From Piscicola geometra (taxonomy: Eukaryota > Annelida > Clitellata > Hirudinida > Piscicolidae), in contig OX030964.1 of assembly GCA_943735955.1 (NCBI GenBank), positions 7,017,497-7,081,496 of the forward strand: 64,000 nucleotides of DNA, given 5' to 3'. This document shows, one piece after another, positions 36,141-61,776 of this stretch. The notes beneath the pieces are model-generated. The model was given only the letters and a program-made list of their open reading frames with translations, had not been told where the DNA came from and did not search any database. Each line of letters opens with the position of its first letter. Position 1 is the first letter of the stretch. Both the position numbers and the translations under genes were made by a program.

Positions 36141-39100
36141 GTAAAGTTCGAAGCTATATTTATTTCTTGACGGTCTAACTTTTCTTTTTTTGGGAGCAAT
36201 TCCCATGTTTTAGTTGTATTACTTTTCTCCTCTTTTTTTCTATTCCTTATATCCTTTTTTCCCATATATTCCTGTGAAGTTTTAGACCTTGATTGCTTTT
36301 TTTGGATTAAATCAGCGAATAAAAAATTCAGTATAATATAGAATATCACATTTTAAAGTTTTCATGTCAATCTAAGATTAAAAATTCAAAGATTGTGTGT
36401 CAGTTTTGCGGAATGGTTTCAATAAATTTTAGTAAATATTTAATTTAAAAAGTGATCTGAGAATTCTCAAACAGCGAGTTTATAAATATTCATTATAAAT
36501 TGAAAATAAGAAAAAACAGAAAATTGAAATCTTCAAAAGGAAATGGATTATTTAAAATAATAAATATTTACAAATTCATGTATATTTCAAAGCTGATTTC
36601 AATAAATTTTATGAGAAATATCTGCTCACTGCTCGATTTTTAAAACACTTTTTTTTATTTATTTTAAATTTAGTTTAATTTAAAAAATATATTTAAGGAT
36701 TAACTAATTTTTGCGCTTAAAAAAGTATGTGAAAACATGAAATAAAAAGCAGAAATTGAAGGCTACAAAAATTTAAATCTCAAAACTTTTAAAATCCTTT
36801 AAATTATTTCAAACTTTTTTTAAGCATTTAAAAACTGAGTTTGACTCACTTATAAAAAAATCTCAAAAATGATTCCTTCTGCCAGATGCGCACCTAAAAA
36901 TCATCAAACGCATGACTGATTGAGTGTGTTCGGCACAAACAAGTGTTTTTTGAACCGGTGAAATCTTTTCTGAGTTTTTTCGGCATCTAAATTGTGGCTA
37001 AAGCTATTTTAAACATTTAAAAAAATATTTTCGTTGATTTTTCTTTCATTTTATTACATTCTTTTCAAGTTAAACCCCTACAAAATAAATGCTCATTGCG
37101 CTCACAGTTTTCCATCGCGGGGAATAACAATTTATTATGATCAATATGAATCATTGTAAATTTTCAGTTTTCTAATTTTTAAGTCTCTCGTTTAAAATGA
37201 TGCACAATAATGCACAAAAACACACAAAATATGTTGAACCAAATTATGATAAAACAGAAAAAATAAAATAATGTTAAATTCACCTTGAAGCCCAGGAAAC
37301 TTTAAGACTTTAAGCTAGATCAAAGGAATTATAACTCTTCTCGGCTTGCCAAAAAAATTAGCTATCTTAAAAACTTTTAAATATAATCTACGATTAGAAC
37401 TGATAATATTTTCACTTTAAATAATTGAGAAAAATTTTTTTTCAATAAATTTGTTTCGAAATTATTTTTTAATCTTGAATTATTTCTTTTATAGTCTCGC
37501 ATCACTCTCGCACCAAATCATTCCTCCACACATGGATCTGAGAGCACCTCTCTCATATACATCCACCTATAGGTTCAGAAATGCCTTTCCACAAATAAAT
37601 GTACACATACCTTTTCAAATATTTACACTAGGTATATGACTTCAACTTCAAATTTATTTTTAAGACATTCGACAAAAAAACTTTTTTTATATTTTTATAG
37701 GAAATTTTATCAAACTTAATTATCCCGAGCTTAATTTTACCGACTCTTTTTCTAAAGTTATATTATATTATATTATATTATGTTATATACCTAATCTAGA
37801 CACACCTCGACATTTACTCTGAATGTTGTAAGCAGCTCAAACATATTAATTAAGAATGGTCTTAAAAATACAGAAAAACATTGCCATATGAAACATTCAA
37901 GAACCCAGTTTCTTCGTAAAACTTTAAAACATGTTTGTCATGATTTTTCTTGATCTTAGGCAAATATTAGGGCCTAGAGTTGCCATGAATTGAAACATTC
38001 ATTGAGTAATCAATACGATAGCCCCTAAAAAATGTAATAACCCATACGATATACATTATTTATTTGTTTTTTATGTGCGATTTTATTAAATTGATAATGA
38101 AAAACAATGCTTTTTTAATCAAAACTGGATGGAAAGCCAACAGTAAAAAATTCTTAATAAAAGAGTTTTAATAGGCTTATTTATAAATTTTCTAATGTTA
38201 TATATGCTGTAATATGCATAGTTTTGTAAATTGGTCATAAAATAAACAATATTTTAGAGAAAAAAAATTTTCGAAACACGAAAAAAACGAATATAAAAAT
38301 AAGCTCTTTAAAGATGAAGAAAAACTGAAGAAAAAATAGGTTTATCCAATAAATTTGTTATCACCTTTTAATATATATTTTTTTTAATTACAATAATTTT
38401 ATTATTTTTTTAATCAGCAATTAGCTGTCTTTCTTGTTAATTTACCACCTCTCAAACGGCAACAATGCAAGATGGATTCAAGTACTCATTGAAAGGTTTC
38501 AGAATTTAGAGTCTTTTCAATGAATTTCATGCTGGAATGTTTAAGAAACGCAACTTTGACTAATTGTTTTAAAAAATTATCAAACATTATATATTAAGAA
38601 AGCTTTTTTAAATATTTGCGCCTTTTATTTTTATATTATAGCATAATAATCTAATTATCTCTTTTAAAAAATTTAACTTAACGTTTTTTCATGATATTTT
38701 TGCGCGAGATTTTGTCGTGAAAAGTGATTTTATTCATGAAGGCGTCAAGGCAACTGGTGAGTGAAGAATGAAAAACAAGAGTGAAAGGGTTTCGTGACCA
38801 TCACAGATGAAGATTAGCAACTTAATCAAGCTATTGCATAGATATCTATGATTGATGGGACATGAGTTTGATCATTATTTTTTGACTTAATTAAGTTTTT
38901 TCATTTTAAAATTTTTATCAAAACGTATTCAAATGGCGTTAATCAAAAAATATTTAAATTACTTTTATATTATAGTTTGTCACGCGGATTAACTTTGTCC
39001 TTTTTTGGTTGTGAAGTAATTGAAAACTTGTCAATGAAGTCAGTTCCTCTTTTTCCCATTTGAAAAAAAGTATCTAGTTTTTTCAAATGTTTTTTTAATG

Positions 39101-39585
39101 CACTGAATTTGAGAAGTAACGAGTATTCAATGGGAAAATTCTTTTTTTCTTCAAAAGATAATTTTGGAAGATTCTTTTTTTTTTCAAAAATGTATTTTTC
39201 TATTCTAAAATAGTTTTATCTACGCTCATTTTCTTTCTAGTGCATTTGTTTCAATTAACTTTAAACTTTGGAAAACTTCGTGAAAGCTTTCAGAAAATAA
39301 TGACTTGCATTTAAATTTTTTTCATGTACGAATAAAAAATATTTAGCAAAAAAAAGCTTTAAACGAATTTAAATGTTACTAAAAAGGCTAAATATATTTT
39401 ATTTAAAAACAATTATTGTTTTTTTTATTTTAAATATCATAAAAAAACACATTTGAGTACAATAAACTGTGATTGCGTTCATGAAATACTGATATATATA
39501 TAAATAAATAAAAATAAGTTCTGAAAAAAATAACTGCCATATTAAACTTAAAATATTCTTAAATCAACGTAACAAACTTTTAATA

Positions 39586-39591
39586 TTTATT
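39586..39591 (-). terminator. Candidate polyadenylation signal, SWIB gene
   Basis: TTTATT on + (AATAAA on the gene strand), about 70 nt beyond the stop codon at 39661-39663. Other A-rich variants lie nearby. Confidence 0.4.
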
Positions 39592-39660
39592 AATTTAATA
39601 TCAATAAAAGTAATAATAATAGTGTTGAGAAATGAATAATACAAACAGTAAAAATCTTGA

Positions 39661-41452
39661 TTACGACGCGATAACTTCTTCGTTTTTGTAGATGTGGTTT
39701 GTCAGGTGTTTCATCATGCCGAACAACAGGACACGCTTTTTACCTGCAAAAAAATAATTCAAGAATGAAATAAAAACAAATACAAAATAAAAACAATTAT
39801 TTTATTTAATATATAACATCAAAAACAATAGTTGTACCAACCAAAGACACTCAGCATTTGTTCATCACAAATCATGAACCTCTTGTTTTTAGGATCCTAT
39901 GGGAGGTTATTTAACTTATTTGTTTTTTTTTCAGATTATTATTATTATTTTTATCATCATCATCATGACCAAAAAAACTCACAAAAAGATTTTTCTCTTT
40001 AACTATCGCCCACATTTTCTTAACCACGTCACTTCTTTTCATCTGGGGGAGATTGCAAATGAGTGAGAACATCCCATAATGTAATCTGACCTCCATCATC
40101 ACCTCCTCCACCTCCATCCCCTCCATCACAACCACCTCCACCAACACATTCTCCTCCACCACCCCCACCACCTCACCTTTTCCTCACCCACTATTGCAGC
40201 CAGCTCTGGTGACAAATTGCAAGTTTCAGTGAAGCTGTCTGTGTGTATAAATAGGAAGATTAATTTATAAAAATGATCTAATTAATCCTATAATGAAGCA
40301 ATAAAAATTAAGTATAAAAAATAAACATGAAAAACAAATTTATAATTAAAATAATAGTATATTATATAATATGATAATAAAACAATTGAATAATGAATAA
40401 TTAAAATGGATATATTATGCAAAGTAGTAGGCGGGTCAAAGACTCTCTCTGGGCACTCCTTTTTTCCGCGGCTTCTTTTCCTTCTTCTCCACTCGCTTCT
40501 TGTTCGAATGCTTTCCAAAATAATAAAAACATTTCTTATCATAAATAAAGAACTATTAAAAATGAACAAAATGCCGTTTTTAAGGGAAAAATAAGTTATG
40601 ACTATGTAATAAAAAGTTAAAATAAAAACTTTAAATTATGGAAAAAATATAAGTGATAAAAACAATAAAGAAGTAAAACAAACTCTTGTTCTTCTCAGAC
40701 AATTGTCTTCCTCTTCCTCTTGTAACTGTCTTGCTATGTCTTCATCAGCCTCTGTCTGTGTGTGTGTGTGTGTGTGTTTGTGTGTGTATGTGTGTGTGTT
40801 TGTTTGTGCGTGTGTTTGTTTGTTTTAACTTGCATCACTATCACCTTCTTGGGTGTTTTGGTTTCAATAGCATCATCACTATCATCACTATCATCATCAT
40901 CTTCATCCTCACTCCCTCTTTTTCTTTTATTTGCATTGCCGTTTTGCTCTTTGGTCTTTTCATCTTTCTTTTCCTCAAGCTTATCCAATTCCTCCATCAC
41001 AATTTCATCTATTTCTCCTTTCCTTAAATGATCAATTGATATTATAAGATATAGATTATGAAGTATAGATTATTGAAATCTAGTTATGGTGAATATTCCA
41101 CACACTTCTCCGTGAGATTTGTTCCATATTTCTCTTCCAACTGAATCCTCACTTTTCGAGCCGACAACTGAGACAAATCAGCTCCTTGCAGAATTTCTGA
41201 CAAATATTTCCCCCATTTGTTTATTCAATAAATTTTATAATTTTGAAAATCATTTAGTATTCAAATTTTATAGGATTAATAATTAATCATTAATTTGCAA
41301 TTTTCACATAGAGACCGATTGTTCTACAGTTTTTGAAATAATTTATAAAATGCAGTTTTGCAAATCTTAAGATAATTTTATTATACATAAATATATTTTA
41401 GGTTATTTTTATATTTACCTGCAATGTCTTTTCTTAACTTTTCAGCTTCCAT
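39661..41452 (-). CDS. DEK_C and SWIB/MDM2 domain protein (UAF30/TRI1-like)
   Basis: Nine small exons, in gene order: 41419-41452, 41106-41196, 40845-41022, 40684-40755, 40444-40510, 40177-40238, 39983-40042, 39842-39896, 39661-39743. Every junction is GT-AG and every phase fits, giving 702 nt and 233 aa. Residues 1-56 form a DEK_C domain (GADLSQLSARKVRIQLEEKY, then LTEKKGEIDEIVMEEL). A Lys/Asp-rich linker and an ARQLQEEE motif follow. Residues ~148-228 form a SWIB domain (LSPELAAIVG, VVKKMWAIVKEKNLFDPKNK, MICDEQMLSVFG, MMKHL). Proteins of this layout are nuclear chromatin or transcription factors; the exact partner cannot be told from sequence. The start ATG is the only one before the DEK_C helix. 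Donors of introns 2, 4 and 5 (GTGTGT, GTTTGT, GTCTTT) are weak and were chosen by phase and family fit. The gene lies head-away from the NSD gene. Confidence 0.85.
40756..40844 (-). repeat. (CA)n-rich 89-nt intron 3 of the SWIB gene
   Basis: Almost the whole short intron is CA/AAAC repeat on the gene strand (TG on +), running into the acceptor CACACAG. CACA/TGTG-rich ORFs over it are artefacts. Confidence 0.75.
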
Positions 41453-42505
41453 TTTAGAACTAAAACTCAAAAAGAAATTGAATAGCACATACTATGATTA
41501 AAAACAAACAGAATTCAATAGTTTAATTAAGGTCCAATATTTGTATAACCCATAATTTTTTCTACTTAAGTTTTACAATAAATTTTTTTTCTAATAATTA
41601 TAAATCAAGTTAAAACAGTCAATGCAAAAACCTGTAAGCAAACAAATTCTACAAATCCGATTCGTCAGCCAAACCCAAAACTGAAATTTCTGTTCTAAAA
41701 TTTTATTACATTTTGTGAGTAGGTTTAAAAATAAAATATTATAAGCTTTACCTTTATAAAATATTAGAGCATGTGAAAAATTCAATTACTATCTGGTAAG
41801 TTTTGCAAGTCTAGCGATCAGATGGAAACTTTTTCTAATAAATATAGTAACTATATTTTAGTTGTTTGTAGGATATCTATTATTTTCATAATTCCTTCAT
41901 TACAAGTGGTCGACCATAAAAATCACTCACTAATGTGTAGGTATTTAAAATTATAATGAATTTAAATAATTGTAAAATTATAAAGAATTTTCCTATTTTC
42001 TTTACAATTGTTTTACTTCCATTAGAAGCTGGGCTGGATTGACATATGGGCTCAAAGGGCTATAGCCCAGGGTGGCAGATTTGGGTAGCTGGAAAATTTT
42101 TGAAATTGGTGAAGAAACTGAAAAATATCCAACACTACAGGAGGCTGCACGCTTTCAAAAACACACAAAAATTACTACAAATTACAGTGTAATAAACATT
42201 TGAGTAACAATGCTATAGTGGTGAGGTTGACGTCAAAGTAAATGCTTTTGATCTTGATTGTGGTGGCATAAAAAATGTAAACAGAGTTGATTGAGATTCT
42301 TCTAATGTGCAAATTCTATCAATTGATGATTCAAGTGTGTAATGGTCTTGGAAAAATGGCCTTGCTGCCAGTTATCAACATAACTTATGGGAACAATACT
42401 CTCTTATTTTGTTGAAATATTATATAATAAAGCACGGTCATATTTAAGAGAAAAAATTGATTTTTAATAGTGGAAGATCACATCCTTAAACTCTCAATAG
42501 TTATT
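41453..42505. other. Region upstream of the SWIB gene
   Basis: AT-rich DNA that should include the SWIB promoter. It also holds a segment unlike its surroundings at 42028-42095, with the 12-bp palindrome GGGCTATAGCCC at 42057-42068. This looks like a piece of a DNA transposon or SINE. Near 42215-42300 a short + strand frame reads plausible protein and ends in TGA. I cannot assign either. Confidence 0.35.
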
Positions 42506-42847
42506 TTATGATGACGATGATGGTGATGATAATGATAGTGATAGCTTGTATGGTCTTGAATGTAGCTTGATGTCCTGTTAACTATAAAAACATGTGTAAA
42601 AGTAAGAGTTATTCACAATCGTATTTATAACAATTTCAAACGATTTTTTAGGGTCATCACTAAAAACTCTTTCTCTAAGTCTTACCTCAATGATTTGAAA
42701 CTCGTTTAGGAGTTCTTGAAGAAAAGAAAGTATAATGTGATATTTGTATTGAAATAATTTGTTCTTATAAATTTTATAATCTGTTATTTGGTTACTACAG
42801 TCATCTTGATATGTGTAGGCAAAGAGTCCAGCCAAACCCACGCATCC
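42506..42847 (-). CDS. Last two exons of an unidentified gene (partial)
   Basis: Exon 42686-42847 (54 codons, phase 0 at both ends) has a good acceptor (TTTTAATAGATT context, then AAAACAG) and a consensus donor GAG|GTAAGA. It encodes GCVGLAGLFAYTYQDD at its start and LQELLNEFQIIE at its end. It joins in phase to 42506-42574 (23 codons plus stop, acceptor TTAACAG), which ends Ser-rich. The joined tail is 76 residues. I do not recognise the family. Upstream exons should lie between 42.9 and 43.3 kb, but I could not join any with correct phase. If the gene starts there, it would share a divergent promoter with the NSD gene. Confidence 0.4.
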
Positions 42848-43162
42848 CTGTTTTAATAGATTATATAGGTTAAAAAAGTACTATTTATCAATATTCAACT
42901 TAATGAAGTTACTTGAATTTTTTTAAAAGCATCATTATTAATCCAATTCTATGAAGATAATAATGTTTAAAATATACAGAATAACAGGTCTGCCAGCTCT
43001 GAAACGTGTTATAGGAGATGTTATAAAGATATTAAATAATAATAAATTCTTAAAACTTTATTTAAAAATGTAGTTTATGAAATCTGGTTGTATGTTGGCT
43101 GAATTATCCTGACTAGTGTGATGGAGGACAGTGTTTTAGTCGCTCTAGTTTTCTCAAAGCTG

Positions 43163-43167
43163 ATTGG
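43163..43167 (-). promoter_or_regulatory. CCAAT box of the presumed NSD promoter
   Basis: ATTGG on +, in the context CTGATTGGTCGA, so the - strand reads CCAATCAG, the classic NF-Y type core. It lies about 165 bp upstream of the strong donor that ends the presumed non-coding exon 1 (43329/43330) and about 390 bp upstream of the ATG. In an otherwise AT-rich region this fits a core promoter, possibly bidirectional. Confidence 0.45.
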
Positions 43168-43555
43168 TCGATGCACTCATTGACACACTTAAACATCAAA
43201 CCAGATATCACCTCTTCCCGCTTTGTAATTCCCTATTATCAATCTGTGTTTAATATTCTTTCAGCCATTAATTTCTCTAAAATATTTATTTCATCAAAAT
43301 CAAGATCTGACATCTAATCAAACTCTGAGGTGAGAATTTGTATTCAAATTTTCAAATTTATAAGCTCACTTTATAATTTAAAAGTTGCAAAAAGCATCTG
43401 GGAAATGGCAAGAAAATATCAAGCAATTTCGAGTTGATTTTCTTGATATTTGATCTAAGTAATGTTTCATTATGATATATTGAAACAATATTTATTTTCA
43501 AATTATCCAAGAAATATTTATTCACCAAAACAAACTCAATTTTTGAAGGAATTAG

Positions 43556-58191
<14,636 letters not shown>

Positions 58192-58232
58192 TGATTGTGA
58201 TGATGGGATTGATGGACATTTCGTTCAAGTTG

Positions 58233-58266
58233 AATAAATATGAATATTTGTTTTTAAGTTAATAAA
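58233..58266 (+). terminator. Candidate polyadenylation signals, NSD gene
   Basis: AATAAA at 58233-58238 and again at 58261-58266, 42-75 nt after the stop codon. Confidence 0.55.
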
Positions 58267-59078
58267 TTTTGGAAAGTTTTTGCTGGCACTTACCTGGAAT
58301 AGATATATATTATTTTAAATTTTTAGATTTATATTAGATATATATTTAAAGTATGTTTTAGTCTTTATTTGTACATCTGAGACTTTGTATATGTGTGTTT
58401 GTTTGCATGTTTGTATGTCTGTGTCTGCAAATGGTCAAATGATGAAACTACTTTTTTGAAAGTTTCATAATGGAATCATTGGAAATTTATGAATTTTTAT
58501 CTTAGAGAAAAAAGTTTATTTTCTGATTGTTCATTAAATATATCTAGTGATTGGGTCATTTTTATGAATTATGAATTATTTATATAAAATCTTTCATTTA
58601 AAAGTAATTGTAACAAATAGGACTATATTGAATTACAAAATATGTAATTGGACGTATAAAGAATATGGGCCTGAAAGTTTACAAACCTGGCAGCAGTAAC
58701 AATATTGAAAATATGTATTAGAAATAGAATCGACTGGAAAATATTGAATTTATCCAATTTAAGCTCAGAAAACTGCTAAAACTTCATGATCGATAGGAAC
58801 CCCTCTACTAATACAACAACATCATCGTTTTAACTACTCCATTATCACCACCACTTCCACAACTTTACTTCCATCTTCCAGACCACTATTAAAACACAAC
58901 TTAAACTATTTCAACTGACAACTTCCATAGCCTACACCACATTACCACCATACCCTCTCACCACCGCCATGCCAACCTACCATAACTTCTACACCACACC
59001 ACTCCCACATCACCACTTAACCACACCATATCACACAATCACTACTCCCACACTACCAACCACTCCAGTCTTCCACAC

Positions 59079-59262
59079 CACCCCCAACCACACCACCCCC
59101 AACCACAACACCCCCAACCACAACACCACCAACCACACCACCACCTACCACACCACCACCAACCACACCACCACCAACCATAACACCACCAACCACACCA
59201 CCACCAACCACACCACCACCAACTACACCACCACCAACCACAACACCGCCAACCACACCACT
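59079..59262 (+). repeat. CCACCACCAACCACA minisatellite
   Basis: About twelve 15-bp units of CCACCACCAACCACA with CCCCC and CATAACA variants. The sequence type is like the 3' halves of the NSD introns, but it lies outside the gene. Confidence 0.88.
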
Positions 59263-61038
59263 GCAGTTTCTCTCCCTGAAACACTCGTATCTCACGGGAT
59301 TAGGGCACATGGCGTGGGAGGCCACTAAAGGACCATCCCTCCTAATAATTGGCATCTAATCGCTTTTTCCCTAAAAGTTTTTTCTGGCCCGGGTTGAAAA
59401 ATATATTTGTGTGAGGGTGTTAGTGTGTGAGTGTGTGTGTGTTTGCTCTTATGTCTGAGAGCATTTGTGTGTGTGTTGGGGGATGGGTAGGATTTTGGTG
59501 AGAACCTAATGGTTTAAGAGGGTTATCCAAAGTTTATGGCAGTTTTTAGGATTATGAAAATACTTTTAAAGCAATACTAGCTATTTTTTAAAAACACAAA
59601 CGAATACTAAATATAGAAAAATATAAAAATTATACTTTATAATACTCCTATAATAGAAAAAAATAAAATGTTAAAATTTCTCTAAATTTGAAAAAAATTT
59701 AAATATTTTTCAAAGCAATTGAATACATCAAATTGAGGCCTAGTGTGGATTTCAAATGCCAAGTCCTGAAATTGGATCGGCTGAAAAATGTTTAAATATG
59801 CCTGTTGATAATATTTGCATAAAATTATTTGAATTTTAATAATTATTATGATTGGAAAAATATTTAACATTTTAAATGTATTCATTATTTTATTTTTATA
59901 TGTACCTTATTATTCGTCCGAATTTTAACATTTAAAAAATCAAAATTACAAATTTAAAGCATTTCCAGAAAATTAAATTTTATAATATAAAATCCAAATT
60001 TAAGCATAATCTTGACAAAATCCTCAAGTTTAATGACTTAAACGCAAATTAAAAGTAAAAAAACCATCAATTTAAATTCTAAAAACCAAATTTTTCAACA
60101 TTAATTCGAATTTTGTACATATTTTCACCAAGAAGTAGCTGTGATTGCTTCTAAGAAGGCAGCACTTAATCCCTTGAATTATCGTCCCACCGAGATGCAC
60201 GCTTGACTGCCTGGAAGGGAGGTGGAGTGGAAGGAGACGAAGAGTGATGGGCACGTGGTGGCGAAAAGTTGGGGTGAGATTTTGGGCTTTTTTTTGGGAA
60301 GGGAATTGTTTTTGGGTTGGTGTTTGTTGTGTTTTTTCTTGGTTTTGGTAGTGTAGTCTTTGTTTGTAATGTTTGTTTGTGGTGTTGGTTTTTGATGCTG
60401 TGGTTTTAACGATTTGAATATATTTGTGAGTTTTTATATTTGGTACCAACGTCATGAATTGTGCCAAGTGATTGGCATTAAGCAGTTTCTTAGTGTCTTA
60501 AAAAACTAAAATGTATTTTCAATACACGTCGTCACACTTGAAAACATTTTATTCAGTGTTTTGCAGTGTTTTTTGGTGTTTTTCATTTTTTATTTTTTAG
60601 TTTTTCTCTTAGTTTTTTCGAATAACGTACGTATGTAAGGCGGTGAGTGAATGAACAAAGGCTCGTCACGCGAAGATAACCGGGAAGGTCATCCATTTGC
60701 AAGCTGCGTCGGTTTGCTCTTCTTGTTGTATAAGCGTTGTTGTAGTTGTTGTAATTTTGGTGTTGTATCATTAAATGAAAATATTATTATTATTATGGTA
60801 AAGCTGATTTCATTTAATTATTGAGTTATTATTGAGTTATTATTATTATTATTCTGCGTGGTGATTGGAGGTAGCTTACACACATAATGAATAAATTTCG
60901 TGGGATTACAGTGCATGCGTCAGTGAGTTGAGAGAGGAGACGTGAAGTATTGTCATGCATTGTGTGTGTTTGCGTGTGTTTCATGACTTCTCCTTTATGT
61001 TTTAACTCTTCTTTGCAGCATTTACTTAGTGATGTATT

Positions 61039-61105
61039 CAATTATTTATTTATTTAATTAATAAAATATATTTAAATAGCGCTTTTTAATTAATTCACGA
61101 ACGCT
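61039..61105 (+). repeat. Relative of the GCGC dispersed repeat
   Basis: ATTTATTTAATTAATAAAAT is followed by ATATTTAAATAGCGCTTTTT and an ACGAACGCTC end. The core matches the elements at 25321, 35148 and 36087, but the tail is ATTT rather than TCAA. Confidence 0.4.
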
Positions 61106-61706
61106 CTAAAATACATTTTTCTCCAAAACCTTACGAAAATGAAATAGGCTTACATAATGATGAAGCATGTTTTATAATTAAAATATATAACTAATTAAAT
61201 AAATTAAATATGTAAACATATTTTAACCAAAATTTGAACACAAACTAAAAAATGTATTTATTTATTAAAAAGAATAATATAAACAAAATAAATAGGCAGA
61301 AATAAATATGAAAACAAATAAGTGGGTAAGTAGCTTAGATGAAATGAAATTATGGAGACCATCTGTCCACATTCATCACTTGAGACGAATTGCAGGATGC
61401 GTAAGCCTTCTCAAGTAGCAACTCAATTTAAAATATTTAAAAAATGTTTTTAATAAATTTACAAAATAATAAAAAGTTTTCTATTAAAAGATATTTATTG
61501 TTATATTTTAAAAGACATTTTTGAAATACTTTTTGAAGGTATAAGTAACAAAAGGATTTTTATAGGCTTGAAAGTGTCTTTATTTACATTTTTACTCCAT
61601 GTGTAGCGCTTTAGTGGTGGTCGTTAAGTTATATTAAATCATAAATCACCGCCTGCTGAAAATCTAAAATCCTTTTGCTCATTTTTTAAATCAAAATTAT
61701 TTTTTT

Positions 61707-61776
61707 AAATAAAAAATTAATTAATTAAAATAGCCTTAAATTAATTAATTAAAATGACCTTAAATTAATTAATTAA
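61707..61776 (+). repeat. TTAATTAATTAAAA tandem repeat
   Basis: Three units of about 26 bp built on TTAATTAATTAAAAT and (A/G)CCTTAAA. Confidence 0.8.

Larger units (their letters stand above)
34465..39585. other. AT-rich intergenic region, no gene recognised
   Basis: It contains TG-rich DNA at 34900-35060, two dispersed repeats (35148-35218, 36087-36140) and a TTATA tandem run near 37757-37790. I found no exon-like segment with credible splice sites. The promoter of GPCR B should lie in the proximal part, but I cannot place it. Confidence 0.5.

Noticed and set aside
60072..60467. 131-codon ORF on the - strand
   Set aside because: Composition (Thr/Gln/Lys/His) follows TTTG-rich DNA; no motif, splice context or partner exons.
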